Source of the DNA: Vicia villosa
Taxonomy: Eukaryota; Streptophyta; Magnoliopsida; Fabales; Fabaceae
Direction of reading: 5' to 3'
Length of the DNA stretch: 64,000 nucleotides
NCBI RefSeq assembly: GCF_029867415.1
Contig: NC_081183.1
Location: 37,034,655 to 37,098,654 of the forward strand
The notes below the pieces were generated by a model. It did no database searches. It saw only the letters and a list, made by a program, of their open reading frames with translations, and was not told the origin of the DNA. This document shows, one piece after another, positions 12,904 to 23,264 of this stretch. Made by a program: the position numbers and the translations under genes. Position 1 is the stretch's first letter. Each line of letters begins with the position of its first letter.

Positions 12904-13200
12904 AGCGATGGGTTAGATATTTCAGTAACACACCCTCTAAATATCCGAATTATTGATACCACATACATAGAAATAGTGGAGAGGAATACATTGCATACAT
13001 AATTGCATCTGTTAATAAATTGTTCTGTTGTTGGATTCATATGATTGATTTAACTGTAATAATATAATCTCCTTGCTGTTTCTACACCGCTATATGGAAT
13101 GTATTTCTCCCTCCTTTTCTATTTGTTTCTGTGTTGTTTTTTATACCTCTTATGCAGATTCTCTCGTAGAAACTAGTGAGGGGTGGATTGTTAAGTCGCG

Positions 13201-14033
13201 ACTTGTTATCTATTTTTAACTTATTGATTATATTTAATTTAATTTAATGAATGATAAGGGTGGATTGTTTTCCACTTGGACCTTAGTATTTAAAGGGCAT
13301 TTGAGTTGACTCTAAACCATTTTAGAACTCAGTTTATGTATTTTAAGGTGGTATTGTGATTTAAATGCAGATATATTCACTTTTAACTCTTCTAAGTGCT
13401 CCTAATCATTTAAACTCTCCTCTAGTCTAGACAATAATAAAGATAATGAAAAATGATATTGATTAATTTTCACTAAAGATGTTAATATTTTTAGTAGTGA
13501 TATTATCTATGTTGAATATGTTATTATTCATCTTGGTGAAGATTAAACGTTAGTATGAGAGACTTGAATATATAAATTTCAAGATGGAATTTATAGGCTA
13601 TTAAGTGGACACAAATTGGTTTTTGAAACTTGTATGCTTATTTTATTTGTATGATCATAAAACTATTTTTTTATTAGTATAATCTCCTAAAGCAGTCTAG
13701 GATTTACATGATGATTTAGCTAGCTAATTTTAACTATATAAAACTTTGAGTTATTCTCTTTCTCTCTCTCTCTCAATATATGGTGACACTTTTATTATAA
13801 TTTATTTTTTAAATATATTTATTTAGTTGCTTAGTCTACAATTTTATTAGTCTAAATTAAAGGAGTATAAATAAAAAAATACATTGAAGTGTATATTAAT
13901 AACAAAAATAGTATAAAAGAATCACTTAAAAATTTATACCAATAGAAATTTGGTGTACTAAAATTTTATAGTGTAATGATGGAGGCAGCCGTAGCTTAAA
14001 AAACTGTAAACAAAACTGTACATTTTTAGTATA
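13201..14033. other. AT-rich DNA without recognised genes
   Basis: Apart from a short (TC)n tract at about 13757-13775 I see only unstructured AT-rich sequence. The last three bases (ATA, 14031-14033) are the left target duplication of the following CACTA element. Confidence 0.6.
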
Positions 14034-14310
14034 CACTATTAGAAATACACGTATTTCCTGCGGAATTACCTGCGGATTTTTGATAAATTTCCGCAGGAAA
14101 CGTGTTTCCTGCGGATTTTCCTGCGGTATTATGTCCCCAGCTAAAACCTTCGTGGGTAATATTTTTCGCAGGTAATTCCGCAGGTAAATCCGCAGCTAAT
14201 TCCGCAGGAAATAATTCGCAGATAAATCCACAGGTAAATCCGCAGCTAATTTCGCAGGTAAATCTGCAGAAAATGTATATCCGCAGGTAAATCCGTAGGA
14301 AATTTCTTTC
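14034..14310. repeat. CACTA element 1 left terminus and subterminal repeats
   Basis: After the terminus there are more than ten CCGCAG or CTGCGG motifs in both orientations. A non-repeat stretch, CCCCAGCTAAAACCTTCGTG (14135-14154), recurs exactly at 20633-20652 in the left end of element 2, so the two ends share a recent ancestor. Confidence 0.85.
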
Positions 14311-14562
14311 TCAAATTAAAATAATTTTTTAATTTTAATAAACTTTTGAACCATTATATATATTTAAATAACTGTAATATAAAATAAAATTATAATTTTT
14401 AATTTAAATTAAACTTGAATTCATAGAACATAATTGGTAAGAAGTACTTACATAGTCATTACTAAAAATGATTCAAAAAATCAAGTTATTACTAATCATT
14501 TGTCAACCAACTTAAAAAGATAATACAATCCAAAAATAAGTCAAAATGAAAAAAAGTACAAA

Positions 14563-15049
14563 TCAAAATTCATTACTAAGGTCTTCTTCATCTGTTTCAT
14601 CGACGCCATCTTCATTTGTGTGATCACTTGAGGGTTTCTTTGATACAGAAACCAAAGTCTTAGATGCGGTTCCAAGACCAAATACCCTATTCCTTTTCTT
14701 CTTTCCAACCGACTCTACCCATATATCCAAATCAGGTGGCATTTCATTAGTTGGTTGATTATCAGCTCCGTCCTCTCCTGGAATAGTTGGATTCTGAGAA
14801 GAAATCTCCAACTTTTTCTGTTCAAATTTATCCTAAAAGAAAATTGAAAAATTAGTAAGGAATTAAATTTAATAAAAGTGATATTTTCCAAAAGACTTGT
14901 GTGCAGATTTGAAATTCAATCAAATTAACACTTCCCGAAATACTTACATATGTAGATTCAGCATGAACTCCAACCCAACTTTGATCCTTTTTCCGATGTG
15001 TGCGAAAATAGAACTCGGTCAATGATGGATCTGCATCCTTTTCCTTTCT
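14563..15049 (-). pseudogene. C-terminal exons of a plant Ptta/En/Spm-type (TNPA-like) transposon protein
   Basis: Two exons are visible. Exon 15049-14948 encodes RKEKDADPSLTEFYFRTHRK..., ending at a GTAAGT donor. Exon 14832-14563 follows a TTTTAG acceptor in the same phase and encodes DKFEQKKLEISS... then PPDLDIWVESVGKKKRNRVF, closing with acidic residues and a stop. The 'TEFYFRTH.KKD' and 'DIWVES.GKKK..RVFGLG' patterns are typical of the C-terminal part of the plant Ptta/En/Spm transposase-associated family (PF03004). These proteins accompany CACTA elements and are thought to bind the terminal repeats. I found no upstream exons, so this is a remnant. Captured host exons lie upstream on the same strand and might be spliced to it. 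Confidence 0.7.
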
Positions 15050-16038
15050 CTACGAATTACAAAAGAAATAGAACTCAATAATTTTATCTATCAAAGTATA
15101 TGATATTGATACAGTGAGACTTAACATGTGAAATTACACTCATATTCTCCAGTGTCTATTAAAATGATATTAAAATGACCCTGGTATTTTGTGTAATTGT
15201 AAAATATACACTAACTTCATCAGAGATATATTAAACCATTTCACCAAAACTTCAATCCAATGATTACATGTGAAATTAAAGCAGCAATTCCACACTTACA
15301 TAAGGAAAACCATTCAAACCACCCTGAATCAGGAATCTGTCCCTTACTCAAACCAAAACATAACTTTTTCTAACCTCTTTTCAAGTGCCTTACAAGTGAC
15401 CACATACACATCTGTGTGTGTCTGCTAAATTAATTTGTAGAGAAAACTTATAGAGTTTAAAAATTAGAAAATCTATTCAGAAAATGCCAGGGTACGTAAC
15501 CATCAGAATTAATTGTTGAAGTAAATTTTAGACATTTCAAGCCTCTAAAAAATTAGTAGGTTTTCTTATCTGTGCATATAGCCCTTTAGTTTTCAAAGTT
15601 GAAACAAATATAATCACCAAGTCTTAAGAAAGACCTCTTTACTTTACAAATATAGCACATCTGTGTGACATTACTTTAACTCTGCCAAGTCTTAAGAAAG
15701 ACCTCTTTACAGTGTAATGTGATCTCTTGTGAACAAAACAATATTTACAGCTCATATATAGTGTGCTACTATTAGTGTATGACTAATAATTTTCTCCTAT
15801 TTCTTGGTGTCATATATCAACATTAAACTTTGTTGTCAATATGAAAAGAACATGTGTCATGTCTGAAAATACTAACTCAGCACATTTATTTCTTAACGTT
15901 AGTTTTTTTACTAGTATAATTATATAAAGGAAAGAAACAAAAAGAAACAGACAACTTACTGTTGAGTAGAAGAAGACAGATCTTAGAAGAAGATTATTGA
16001 AACACCCATCATGAAACAACCCATAGCTACCCACGGAC

Positions 16039-16887
16039 TTAAACGCTTGCAAGAACACGCTCTCTTCTTTCAATGTAACTAAATGGAAACCAGCCCGCTC
16101 TACCTTTGCATTCCCCCTCGGCCCATCCATTGTTTGTCACCTGTTGAAAACACAACAAACATATTGAGGTGACAAGAAAATATGACCTTTTTTTTCTTTA
16201 AAAATGATGCTAAGCTAATAGATGGTGAAACACAACTACTTGAATTGGAACACACTAGATATATATCATAAATAGATGGGCAAACAAATCAATGATAACG
16301 TAATCATGTTACTCTGTATTAGGTTACCATGCTGTCTTAAGCTTAAACGCATCTTCACTAAAGATATAATGGAATAAATGATTTTTACTTGTGTTACTCC
16401 TGCATCAGTTTTGAAACTTTTTTTAACTTGTTTCCAACTCACAAGTGAAATGATGATTGAAATTACAAATCAATAACCCAAAAGAGATTGAGATAAGCCA
16501 TCTTTGGTTCATTGAAGAAAACTATAGTTATACTCAAAATCAGTAAGCTACAAACCTTTCGAATGACAATATAATCACCAACAGATAGATTCAGCTCCAC
16601 TTCGGATACAGCAGAGTATGGGAATAAAACCTGCATGAAGAGTAAATAAAAGTTACCAAGGAGAAAGCAGCCACTTGTTTTACAATTTTTAATATATATT
16701 TGACTCTGTGTATAAGAAAAGGTCTCTTAATAACCTCTCCTAAGAAGTAACCCATGCTATCCGTTGATCCATTATGTGTCTGAGAAGCATAAACATCATT
16801 CACTTCTTCATATGGTGGGGGTGGTGGCATGTTATTATCCACACTAGGAGTAGGAGGGGCTTCAATTCGTTGTCTTTCGGATATCAT
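16039..16887 (-). pseudogene. Captured fragment of an SH3 domain-containing protein gene (SH3P type), three exons
   Basis: Three exons with consensus splice sites read through without a stop. Exon 16887-16735 encodes 51 residues (MISERQRIEAPPTPS..., PPPPPYEEVNDVYASQ). Exon 16630-16556 encodes 25 residues (VLFPYSAVSEVELNLSVGDY...). Exon 16140-16039 encodes 33 residues (NNGWAEGECKGRAGWFPFSY, then IERRERVLASV) and a TAA. This is the C-terminal SH3 domain of plant SH3P1/2/3-type proteins, which act in clathrin-coated vesicle and autophagosome traffic. The BAR-like N-terminal half is absent, and coding similarity stops at the first Met. The native tail after VLAS looks shortened by a small deletion. 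Both introns are retained, so a DNA segment was captured. The spliced product would be 109 residues with an apparently complete SH3 fold; whether it is transcribed is unknown. Confidence 0.85.
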
Positions 16888-17175
16888 CTATCATTAATTC
16901 TGTTTAAGAATTTGGGGATTTCTTAGATAAGGTAGCTCTATAAAAGAGAATGGTCTAACTAAACTACATAAGCTAGTTCTGGAGATAGGGATTTCTTAAG
17001 CCTCACAAGAGCTATTTTTGCCATAACTCTAGTCGATGGTTCATTTTAAACAGTGCTAATTTGAAACCCCTAAGCTAACACTAAAAGCAAATATCTAAAA
17101 GGATGGTTCATGCAGAGATTAATTGCAAATAACACATGATAAATAAGTCAAAGATCGTGGAAAGATATATCTTAC

Positions 17176-17237
17176 CTTCAAAGCTGCTTCAGTAGGCATT
17201 CCATGGGCAACAAACTTATGCTCCGACAAAACACTCC
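17176..17237 (-). pseudogene. Captured exon fragment of an ER-type Ca2+-transporting ATPase
   Basis: A short minus-strand stretch encodes SEHKFVAHGMPTEAALK and ends precisely at a GTAAGA donor. 'GMPTEAALK' is a strongly conserved motif in the nucleotide-binding domain of ECA-type P2A calcium pumps of plants. Only about 20 codons are recognisable and the upstream boundary is unclear. The native donor site is preserved, as in the other captured pieces. The identification rests on a short match. Confidence 0.6.
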
Positions 17238-17984
17238 GGCATCAAATGAAGAGAAACAAGCTAGGGTTCATTCGGGAGGGTTCACTTCGATCGATGGTTG
17301 TACTTGTGAGTGTTCAGATTCTGAGAGAAGTTTTCCACAACTTTCTTAATAGATGTTTCCTGTGCCGCTAGTTAAAGCTTACAACAGAGTGAAATATATG
17401 AAATTGTCAACCTTTACGCCCTGTCAAATTCAAAGCACTCATGTGTAAAGAAAGATACTAAATGATGAGTCAAATAGAAACCTTAAAAGCCATAACTCTA
17501 AATCTAAGACATAAACTATTAAATGAACTTTCCAGCACTTGACCTTCTATCGATCCAGCCTGCAGTTTGAACAAATTCTCAGATGCATTCAAGAAATATC
17601 ACACCTTCAATGAAATATACAGCTCTCTAAATAGTTCAAAATTTCCAAAATTCATAAAATTATCTTTCCCTAAACAAATAATATAATTCAACATTCCATC
17701 ACCATAATAAAGCATATTAACTTTAAATAGATAAATATTTATTAAAGACCAAAAAGAAATGGTGAAATAAAAAAAATGAAATGATGGAAAAAATAAAAAA
17801 CTCTATATAATAGTTGTCCTTACCAAGTAACAATACTGAAAAGGTAATTTTACTTCTTAAAACCAATAGATATTGCAACACATAAATACTTAAATCAAAT
17901 ATTGGCTAACATTTAACAAATTTTCTTTTAAAACTAAGCTAATGCAGAATCGTAAACATGTAAAATTGGAGAAAACAGAAACCA

Positions 17985-18530
17985 ACATTATGAGGCTTTC
18001 ATCACTTAACCATGAATTGTAAGGCAAACGGAGAGACTTTAATTGAGGGTATACTCCAAATTCCATCAACTAATCATAATTCACTACATTCTTACACCCA
18101 ATGTTATCCATTTTGATATCACTAAGTGAAGGACATTTTCTAACCAATGTAAACAAAGTTGAATATGTGACAATAAAATTACGGAGACTTAGCGACAGCA
18201 AACCGACGAGATACGAAGACAGCTACAATACATGATTATCATTCAAAAACGAGACTTCGCGAAGATCCAAATGTGTAATAGATTGACACTTGGATAACAA
18301 ACAAAATGGTCCTGCATAACTATAGTCCGTACAAGATCGAATAACAATCTTACTTAAAGGAAGACCTTCGATTGCAATAGAGTTCAGCATTTCATCCGAA
18401 ATAGAGCAAAACGACATATCAATATAAGTTAAATCCTTTAAATTCATCAAGGAGTCAATCACCCCTGTAACTGGAACAACATGGGAATTGTCAAATACCT
18501 CAATTTTGGTGGTTTCTGCCTCATAATGTT
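17985..18530 (-). pseudogene. Captured fragment of an F-box/LRR-repeat protein gene
   Basis: The minus strand encodes successive leucine-rich repeats: SLMNLKDLTYIDMSFCSISD, then IAIEGLPLSKIVIRSC, then CLLSKCQSITHLDLREVSFL. After one in-frame stop it continues with LSSYLVGLLSLSLRNFIVTY, RKCPSLSDIKMDN and YPQLKSLRLPYNSWLSDESL. The 20-26-residue LRR spacing and the 'C.SITHLDL' pattern fit the large plant F-box/LRR family, substrate receptors of SCF ubiquitin ligases. The F-box itself is not present. The stop near 18223 breaks the frame, so this is a gene fragment. It lies upstream of the SH3 fragment on the same strand. Confidence 0.75.
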
Positions 18531-19037
18531 GGTTTTTGTTTTCCCCAATACAAACAGGGTATTAGTTGCTGGAACCAAAAGCCAACTTAGTAAAGATGGG
18601 TGCTAGTAGTAACACTCTTCTTAACACACTAGTTTCAAAATATATTGTCTGATCAGTATGCTAGTGGGCATTCATTAGAAGCCGCAAGAGCACATTTCCA
18701 CATATTATTCTTCTTTTTAATTATGGTCACTGGTGGAACCCAGACAAAACTATTAAGTCGTAGTATATGTTAAATCTCTAGTTTTTTAAATGCAAGTATA
18801 TACTTCTCTAACAAAGATCCGCTGAAAATTTTTAATGCACGACACAGATAGCTTAGGATATACAGAGCCTACAACCAGTGTTATCAAATATCAGCTATGG
18901 CAAGATATACATTGCGGGTTTTGATTCTTAATAAAGGTGTGATTACTGTTTAGTCTTTCTAGAACATCAAAATAAAACCAAAACCAATTCAAAGTTCACT
19001 CCTTTCTTATGTAAACCCAATAACTTCGATTAACACT

Positions 19038-19155
19038 CATGTTAAGGACTTACAATTCGGATAAACAATGGTAAAAGATATCATGTTAAGGATCTACAAT
19101 TAGAATGAACGGTGGAAAAGATATCATGTTAAGGATCTACAATTAGGATAAATGG
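19038..19155. repeat. 43-44-bp tandem repeat, about 2.7 copies
   Basis: Units start CATGTTAAGGA(C/T)... at 19038, 19082 and 19125; the third is partial. It lies inside CACTA element 1 just downstream (minus-strand sense) of the unidentified exon. Confidence 0.85.
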
Positions 19156-19159
19156 TTAC

Positions 19160-19234
19160 CTGGAGTCTGATGATAGTCAAATAAATGTACTCTGTGCTCT
19201 CTTTATTTGCATGAGAAACAGACCCCACAAGCTC
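19160..19234 (-). pseudogene. Unidentified 75-bp exon with consensus splice sites
   Basis: On the minus strand a TTCTAG acceptor precedes 25 sense codons (ELVGSVSHANKESTEYIYLT...) ending CTCCAG before a GTAACC donor. Length is a multiple of three and both ends are in phase 0, as in a real internal exon. I do not recognise the protein. Given the surroundings it is probably another captured host exon. Confidence 0.4.
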
Positions 19235-19559
19235 CTAGAACACACAACATTAAACACTGAGTTTTGTTAACTGAGTTTTCACAAGCTCCTATTAACTGAG
19301 TTTTCACAAAAAGTATAAGGAAATAGTTATGGATTCTTATTTCACAAAAATGCATACATTAAACACTGCTTATTGTTACAGTAGTGTAAAATGGGACTCT
19401 ATAAACCTCGAACACCCTTCAACACTTGAAACCCTAGCTATGGAAACTGAAACTCTTATAACATTCACGATTTCAATTGATTTTTAGGTTAAACCATAAC
19501 TTGAGAGAGGACCAATCTGAAGATTTCTATAATGAGAAAGAAGTGTATCTAATGTCGAG

Positions 19560-19735
19560 AGAATACCTGAGTTGAAATGTGAAGATGAAGAAGACGACGG
19601 CGAAATCGTGCTCCGGTGAGGTTGCTGCAACAAAACACCGACGAAAATGCGGTGATGGGCCGGCTACGACCATGGCGAGGTTGCGGCGAAGAACGTTGAG
19701 TTTTGAGGTTTACGTTTTTGAGCAGTAACAAGGTT
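19560..19735. promoter_or_regulatory. Conserved GC-richer segment near the CACTA right end, possible promoter or first exon
   Basis: This stretch (CGGCGAAATCGTGCTCCGG..., ..ACGACCATGGCGAGGTTGCG) is much more GC-rich than its surroundings. A related stretch occurs at 1180-1280 in the leftmost CACTA element. Lying between the right subterminal repeats and the minus-strand exons, it is where the 5' end of the element's transcript would be expected. This is inferred from position and conservation only. Confidence 0.35.
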
Positions 19736-20124
19736 TTTGAGTCTTAACGTTTTTTAGTCTTAGTTTTATCAAATATAATTTCTTTCCAACTTTTTTTTAG
19801 TTTTTTAATTTTATTTTTAAAAAACTTTGATACCTATTGTTTTTTTATATAGTTTTTTTTTATTTTATTTTTTAAAAACTATTATACCTATTATTAAAAA
19901 TTTGCATACCATTTATTTGTTTTATTAAAAATTAAGATTAAAATTAAGATTAAAAAATTAAAATTAAAAATTAACTAAAATATATTATAAAAATAATTAA
20001 TAACATAGAAAAAATTATGATTAAAAACAAAAATTAAACTAAATAAAAAAACACCATAAAAATAATTAATAAAAGAGAAAAAATAATGATTAATATTTTT
20101 TATAAATTAAAATATTGAAATATG

Positions 20125-20458
20125 TTAAATTCGCAGGTAAATTCGCAGGAACATTTTCTGCGGATTTACCTGCGGATTTTGTGTTACAGTTGGGTTTATT
20201 AAGATAGATACTCGCAGGAAATTCCGCAGGTAGTTTTCCTGCGAAATTACCTGCGGAATTCGTATTTTTTGTTAGATATTTTATTTAAAATATTTATTTC
20301 GCAGCAAAATCCGCAGGTATTCCTGCGGAATTTGCTTCCAATACTTAATCCGCAGGAAACTTCTTTTATTTAGGAAAATCCCAGTAAAATCCGCAGGTAA
20401 ACCTGCGGAATAAATTCCGCAGGAAATTCCGCAGGTAACTCGAGTATTTCTAGTAGTG
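20125..20458. repeat. CACTA element 1 right subterminal repeats and terminus
   Basis: CCGCAGG/CCTGCGG motifs are arranged in short palindromic pairs (for example AATCCGCAGGTATTCCTGCGG near 20308), ending TTTCTAGTAGTG at 20458, then the ATA duplication. Confidence 0.85.
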
Positions 20459-20531
20459 ATAACTAAATATATTATGCCTACGGCTCAAAATCCGTAACTA
20501 TAGTCTATAATGACAGAGAAAATGTGTCATT
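20459..20531. other. 73-bp spacer between two CACTA elements
   Basis: It includes the right target duplication of element 1 (ATA, 20459-20461) and the left target duplication of element 2 (ATT, 20529-20531). It contains CCTACGG and CCGTAACTATAG, close to the motif of the repeat array at 57210-57720, so it may itself be older transposon-end DNA. Confidence 0.7.
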
Positions 20532-20815
20532 CACTACTAGAAATACTCTATTTTCCTGCGGATTTACCTGCGGATTTAGGCTTAATTTCCGCAGGAAACA
20601 CGTTTGCTGCGGTTTTTCCTGCGGATTTTCGTCCCCAGCTAAAACCTTCGTGGGTAATATTTTCGGCAGGAAGTTCCGCAGGTAATTCTGCAGAAAAATC
20701 CGCAGGAAAATATCCGCAGATAAATCCGCTATAAATTCCGCTGGTAAGCTCGCAGGTAAATCCCCAGGAATTTATATTCTGCAGCAAAATCCGCAGGTAA
20801 TGTACTTCTAAAATT
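20532..20815. repeat. CACTA element 2 left terminus and subterminal repeats
   Basis: About a dozen CCGCAG/CTGCGG motifs are present. The 20-bp block CCCCAGCTAAAACCTTCGTG is identical to that in element 1, confirming close relationship. Confidence 0.85.
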
Positions 20816-21614
20816 AAAAAAATAAATCTAATTTTTTATGCTCCCCTAACGGTATACATCAAAATACATCAATCTATCATTACAATTACTAAAATACATC
20901 ATTATTGACAAATAGTAGAATCAACATAAGAAACAACTAAGGGCGAGTAATTACATAATTGTGGACTGAATTCTTAAAAAACCGTTTTTGTTTAATCGGA
21001 ATTGAAGAGCAAGTAATTACATAGTTCACAAAAACACGTTGCTTACATTCTAACACACCATTCACAAAAACACGTTGCTTACAACCACACCATTCTTAAC
21101 AAGTTTCGAGGGAAAGACAACGTTAACAAAAAAACTGTACCGTTGAAATTGTACAATGCGGTGACCATTTTATGTACGCGAAGCCTTGGAAAATAGCAAC
21201 CTTGGCTTGAAAAACTGGACCGTTGAAACCAATATCCCACTTGAAGTATTGCTCTTTTGTTGGCTAGTTTCATGTTGAATGGTGCATAACTCAACTTTGA
21301 TGGACTTGTCACTGCTAACAAAAAAGTCATTAATATAATTCCCTCAACAACTTGGTACTTTTTATTAAGTTAAAAAAAAGTCATTAATATAATTCCCCAA
21401 TGGATCATGCAAGCATATTATTCGATGTAGTCACTTCACCTAGACTTCACATCACTCGATCTAAATTGTTCCTCAATTTTCGATCTAAGCCTTTCAAGTT
21501 AATGCCCACTCACCCAACCGGTCTAGCCACTATTTTTTATTCTCTAAACAACACCTCAACAAATATCAATTTACATATATTTGGTCACAATATAAACTTT
21601 GAAATTCAAATAAC

Positions 21615-21770
21615 CGTGTGGTAAAAGCCAATAGGTAATAAGTATTACCTGAATGACATAAAATTCTCTAAACCATAAGAAACCAAGATCTGTCAATGTA
21701 GCAACAGTCACTGCAAGCATCACCAACCAAGTCAATAACACAGAAGGATGCAACAAGGCAATGGTAAAAA
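21615..21770 (-). pseudogene. Unidentified exon-like segment encoding a hydrophobic peptide
   Basis: The minus strand is open over HPSVLLTWLVMLAVTVATLT, then DLGFLWFREFYVIQ, ending at a GTAATA donor-like site. The peptide would form one membrane-spanning helix followed by an aromatic segment. I cannot name the protein. No clear acceptor is visible upstream. It could be a captured piece of a membrane protein gene. Confidence 0.35.
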
Positions 21771-22325
21771 TACAAATAAATATAAGTTAAGCAAAAAGAA
21801 CAAGCTACAGAAATTGTCTATAGTTACTAAATAAAATTCCATTAGACATTGTTATTTATACAAATCATGAACTAAACTAGGTACAACTTTCATCTACACG
21901 AGGCTTATGATGAACTAGACTAGGTACAACTTTAAACTGCACGAGGCTTATTAGCAGCAATATAATTGCATTGGTCATTTAATGTAATGGTAACAATACA
22001 TTGACCATAATCATGTGTGTTTCTAGGGGGTCATTCAATAACTTAAGAAATTCATAATCCTAATCAATTTTTATCCCAAAATTACATAAATGACAAAAGC
22101 AATGGAATGACATGTGATAGGACCATAATATATCATTAAATTAATGAATTTAAAACAAAAATGCAGTGTACCTCGATTTGAGACTGGTAGTATACAACAG
22201 TAATTGGACATAATAATTGTAGTGAAGTTAATTTCTTTCTTTCTTTAACAAGGCTTTGTCTCAGCTTCAACAATGTATAAGAAGTTAATTTCATTCCAAT
22301 AGCAATAATATGCTCATCATTCAGT

Positions 22326-22645
22326 TGTTCGGGCACTGGATAGGCTCGTTGATGATAAGCATTTGGCTGAATTAGTTGCCACACACAGTGCAGTTGTCCC
22401 TCTTGTTAGTCTACTGTCTGGTAGAAACTTTGTACTTCACGAGGCCATTTTCAGAGCTCTAGTCAAGTTAGGAAAAGACAGACTTGCTTGTAAAATGGAA
22501 ATGGTAAAAGCTGGAGTCATTAAAAGCATACTGGACATCTTAAACGAAGCATACTGGAAATGGTATTGCACTGACATGGTCAAACCAAATTGCCAAAGAG
22601 GGTGGTGTTGTTGAGATTTCCAAAGTGATATTGGAACTTTACGTC
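22326..22645 (+). pseudogene. CSI1: Captured, internally rearranged fragment of CELLULOSE SYNTHASE INTERACTIVE 1 (armadillo protein)
   Basis: The plus strand encodes [40 protein letters not shown] and [20 protein letters not shown], ending ..ILDILNEA near 22550: armadillo repeats matching the CSI1/POM2 family. Those proteins link cellulose synthase complexes to cortical microtubules. After a few bases the reading shifts one frame and a different family segment follows, [20 protein letters not shown] then SKVILE. In full-length CSI1 these two parts are not adjacent, so an internal deletion or a second capture joined them. The fragment is a tiny part of a roughly 2100-residue protein. It is on the opposite strand to the other cargo of this element. 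Confidence 0.75.
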
Positions 22646-23264
22646 ACCGGATCGACGTAGAGATAACACATAACACAAGCGTACAGCACCTCGACTCCAT
22701 TTTCAACTTCAACACCACAAGTTTAACACAACAAATCAATATAAACCTTAACAATTGAATTAATAAAAAAACTTTTTCACCATTGATTGAAACACCTACC
22801 AAAGCTAAACAATTTCCAAAAGCTGTTACGGCAAATACTTAACGGCGTCAAATCACGCGGAAAATACTTTAACCTACAAGCTGGATTGAAAGCTAGTTAC
22901 AAAATAATAGAATATACATAAACATAGTCATTGCGAGTGTCATTGTCAGAATATTTGAAGAAACATCTACTAATTATAGTCATCCACTAGTACTACGTAA
23001 GCCATCTGCCCAAATTAGTCAATGAGGTAGAGGAAAATCCCCTGAATTTAATTAGGTCAGAAACTTGCCTAAGAAGCCCATCTGTTCAATAAAATTAACT
23101 GACACTTAAGCAGTGAATTTAAGTTATTTGCAATCACTGAAGGCCTCTATTTTAGGTTCATGATGAGTAACCCAGTTCAATAAGTATTTATCACTCAAGC
23201 CTAAGTTGATATTGGTAAAAAAACATATCATGATTGCTGGATTAAGTTAGTAAGGAATAGTTAC

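Larger units (their letters stand above)
9927..13200 (+). repeat. Degenerate gypsy LTR-like region (TGTAACGCCC type)
   Basis: The region begins TCTAACGCCCTAATTTTTATT, close to the TGTAACGCCCGTTTTTACTTT start of the solo LTR at 46094. As there, an A/G-rich stretch (10300-10430: AGAGAAGGGAG..., ..GAGGTAAGTGGGAGAGG) follows about 350 bp in. Short repeats (..AGGTTCGAAAGAA.CAGTG.. at 11870-12010) and a tandem repeat (12796-12903) lie further along. I found no clear 3' terminus; homology fades near 13200. It contains a hAT-type MITE. No protein-coding region is seen. Confidence 0.5.
14034..20458 (-). mobile_element. Complete gene-capturing CACTA (En/Spm) transposon, element 1
   Basis: The left terminus is CACTATTAGAAATACACG. 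The right terminus, read on the other strand, is CACTACTAGAAATACTCG. The direct repeat ATA flanks both ends (14031-14033 and 20459-20461), the 3-bp duplication typical of CACTA elements. CCGCAGG/CCTGCGG subterminal repeats fill about 280 bp on the left and 330 bp on the right. On the minus strand it keeps the last two recognised exons of a Ptta/En/Spm-type protein (14563-15049), so transcription probably ran from right to left. Between these and the right end are fragments of at least three host genes plus an unidentified exon, all on the same strand. It encodes no catalytic TNPD-type transposase that I can see and is probably non-autonomous. Confidence 0.92.

Noticed and set aside
20548..20787. 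Ala/Gly/Pro-rich frames (SAGKSAGN type) on both strands, also at 14102, 1904 and 26508
   Set aside because: They are translations of the CCGCAGG subterminal repeats of CACTA elements.
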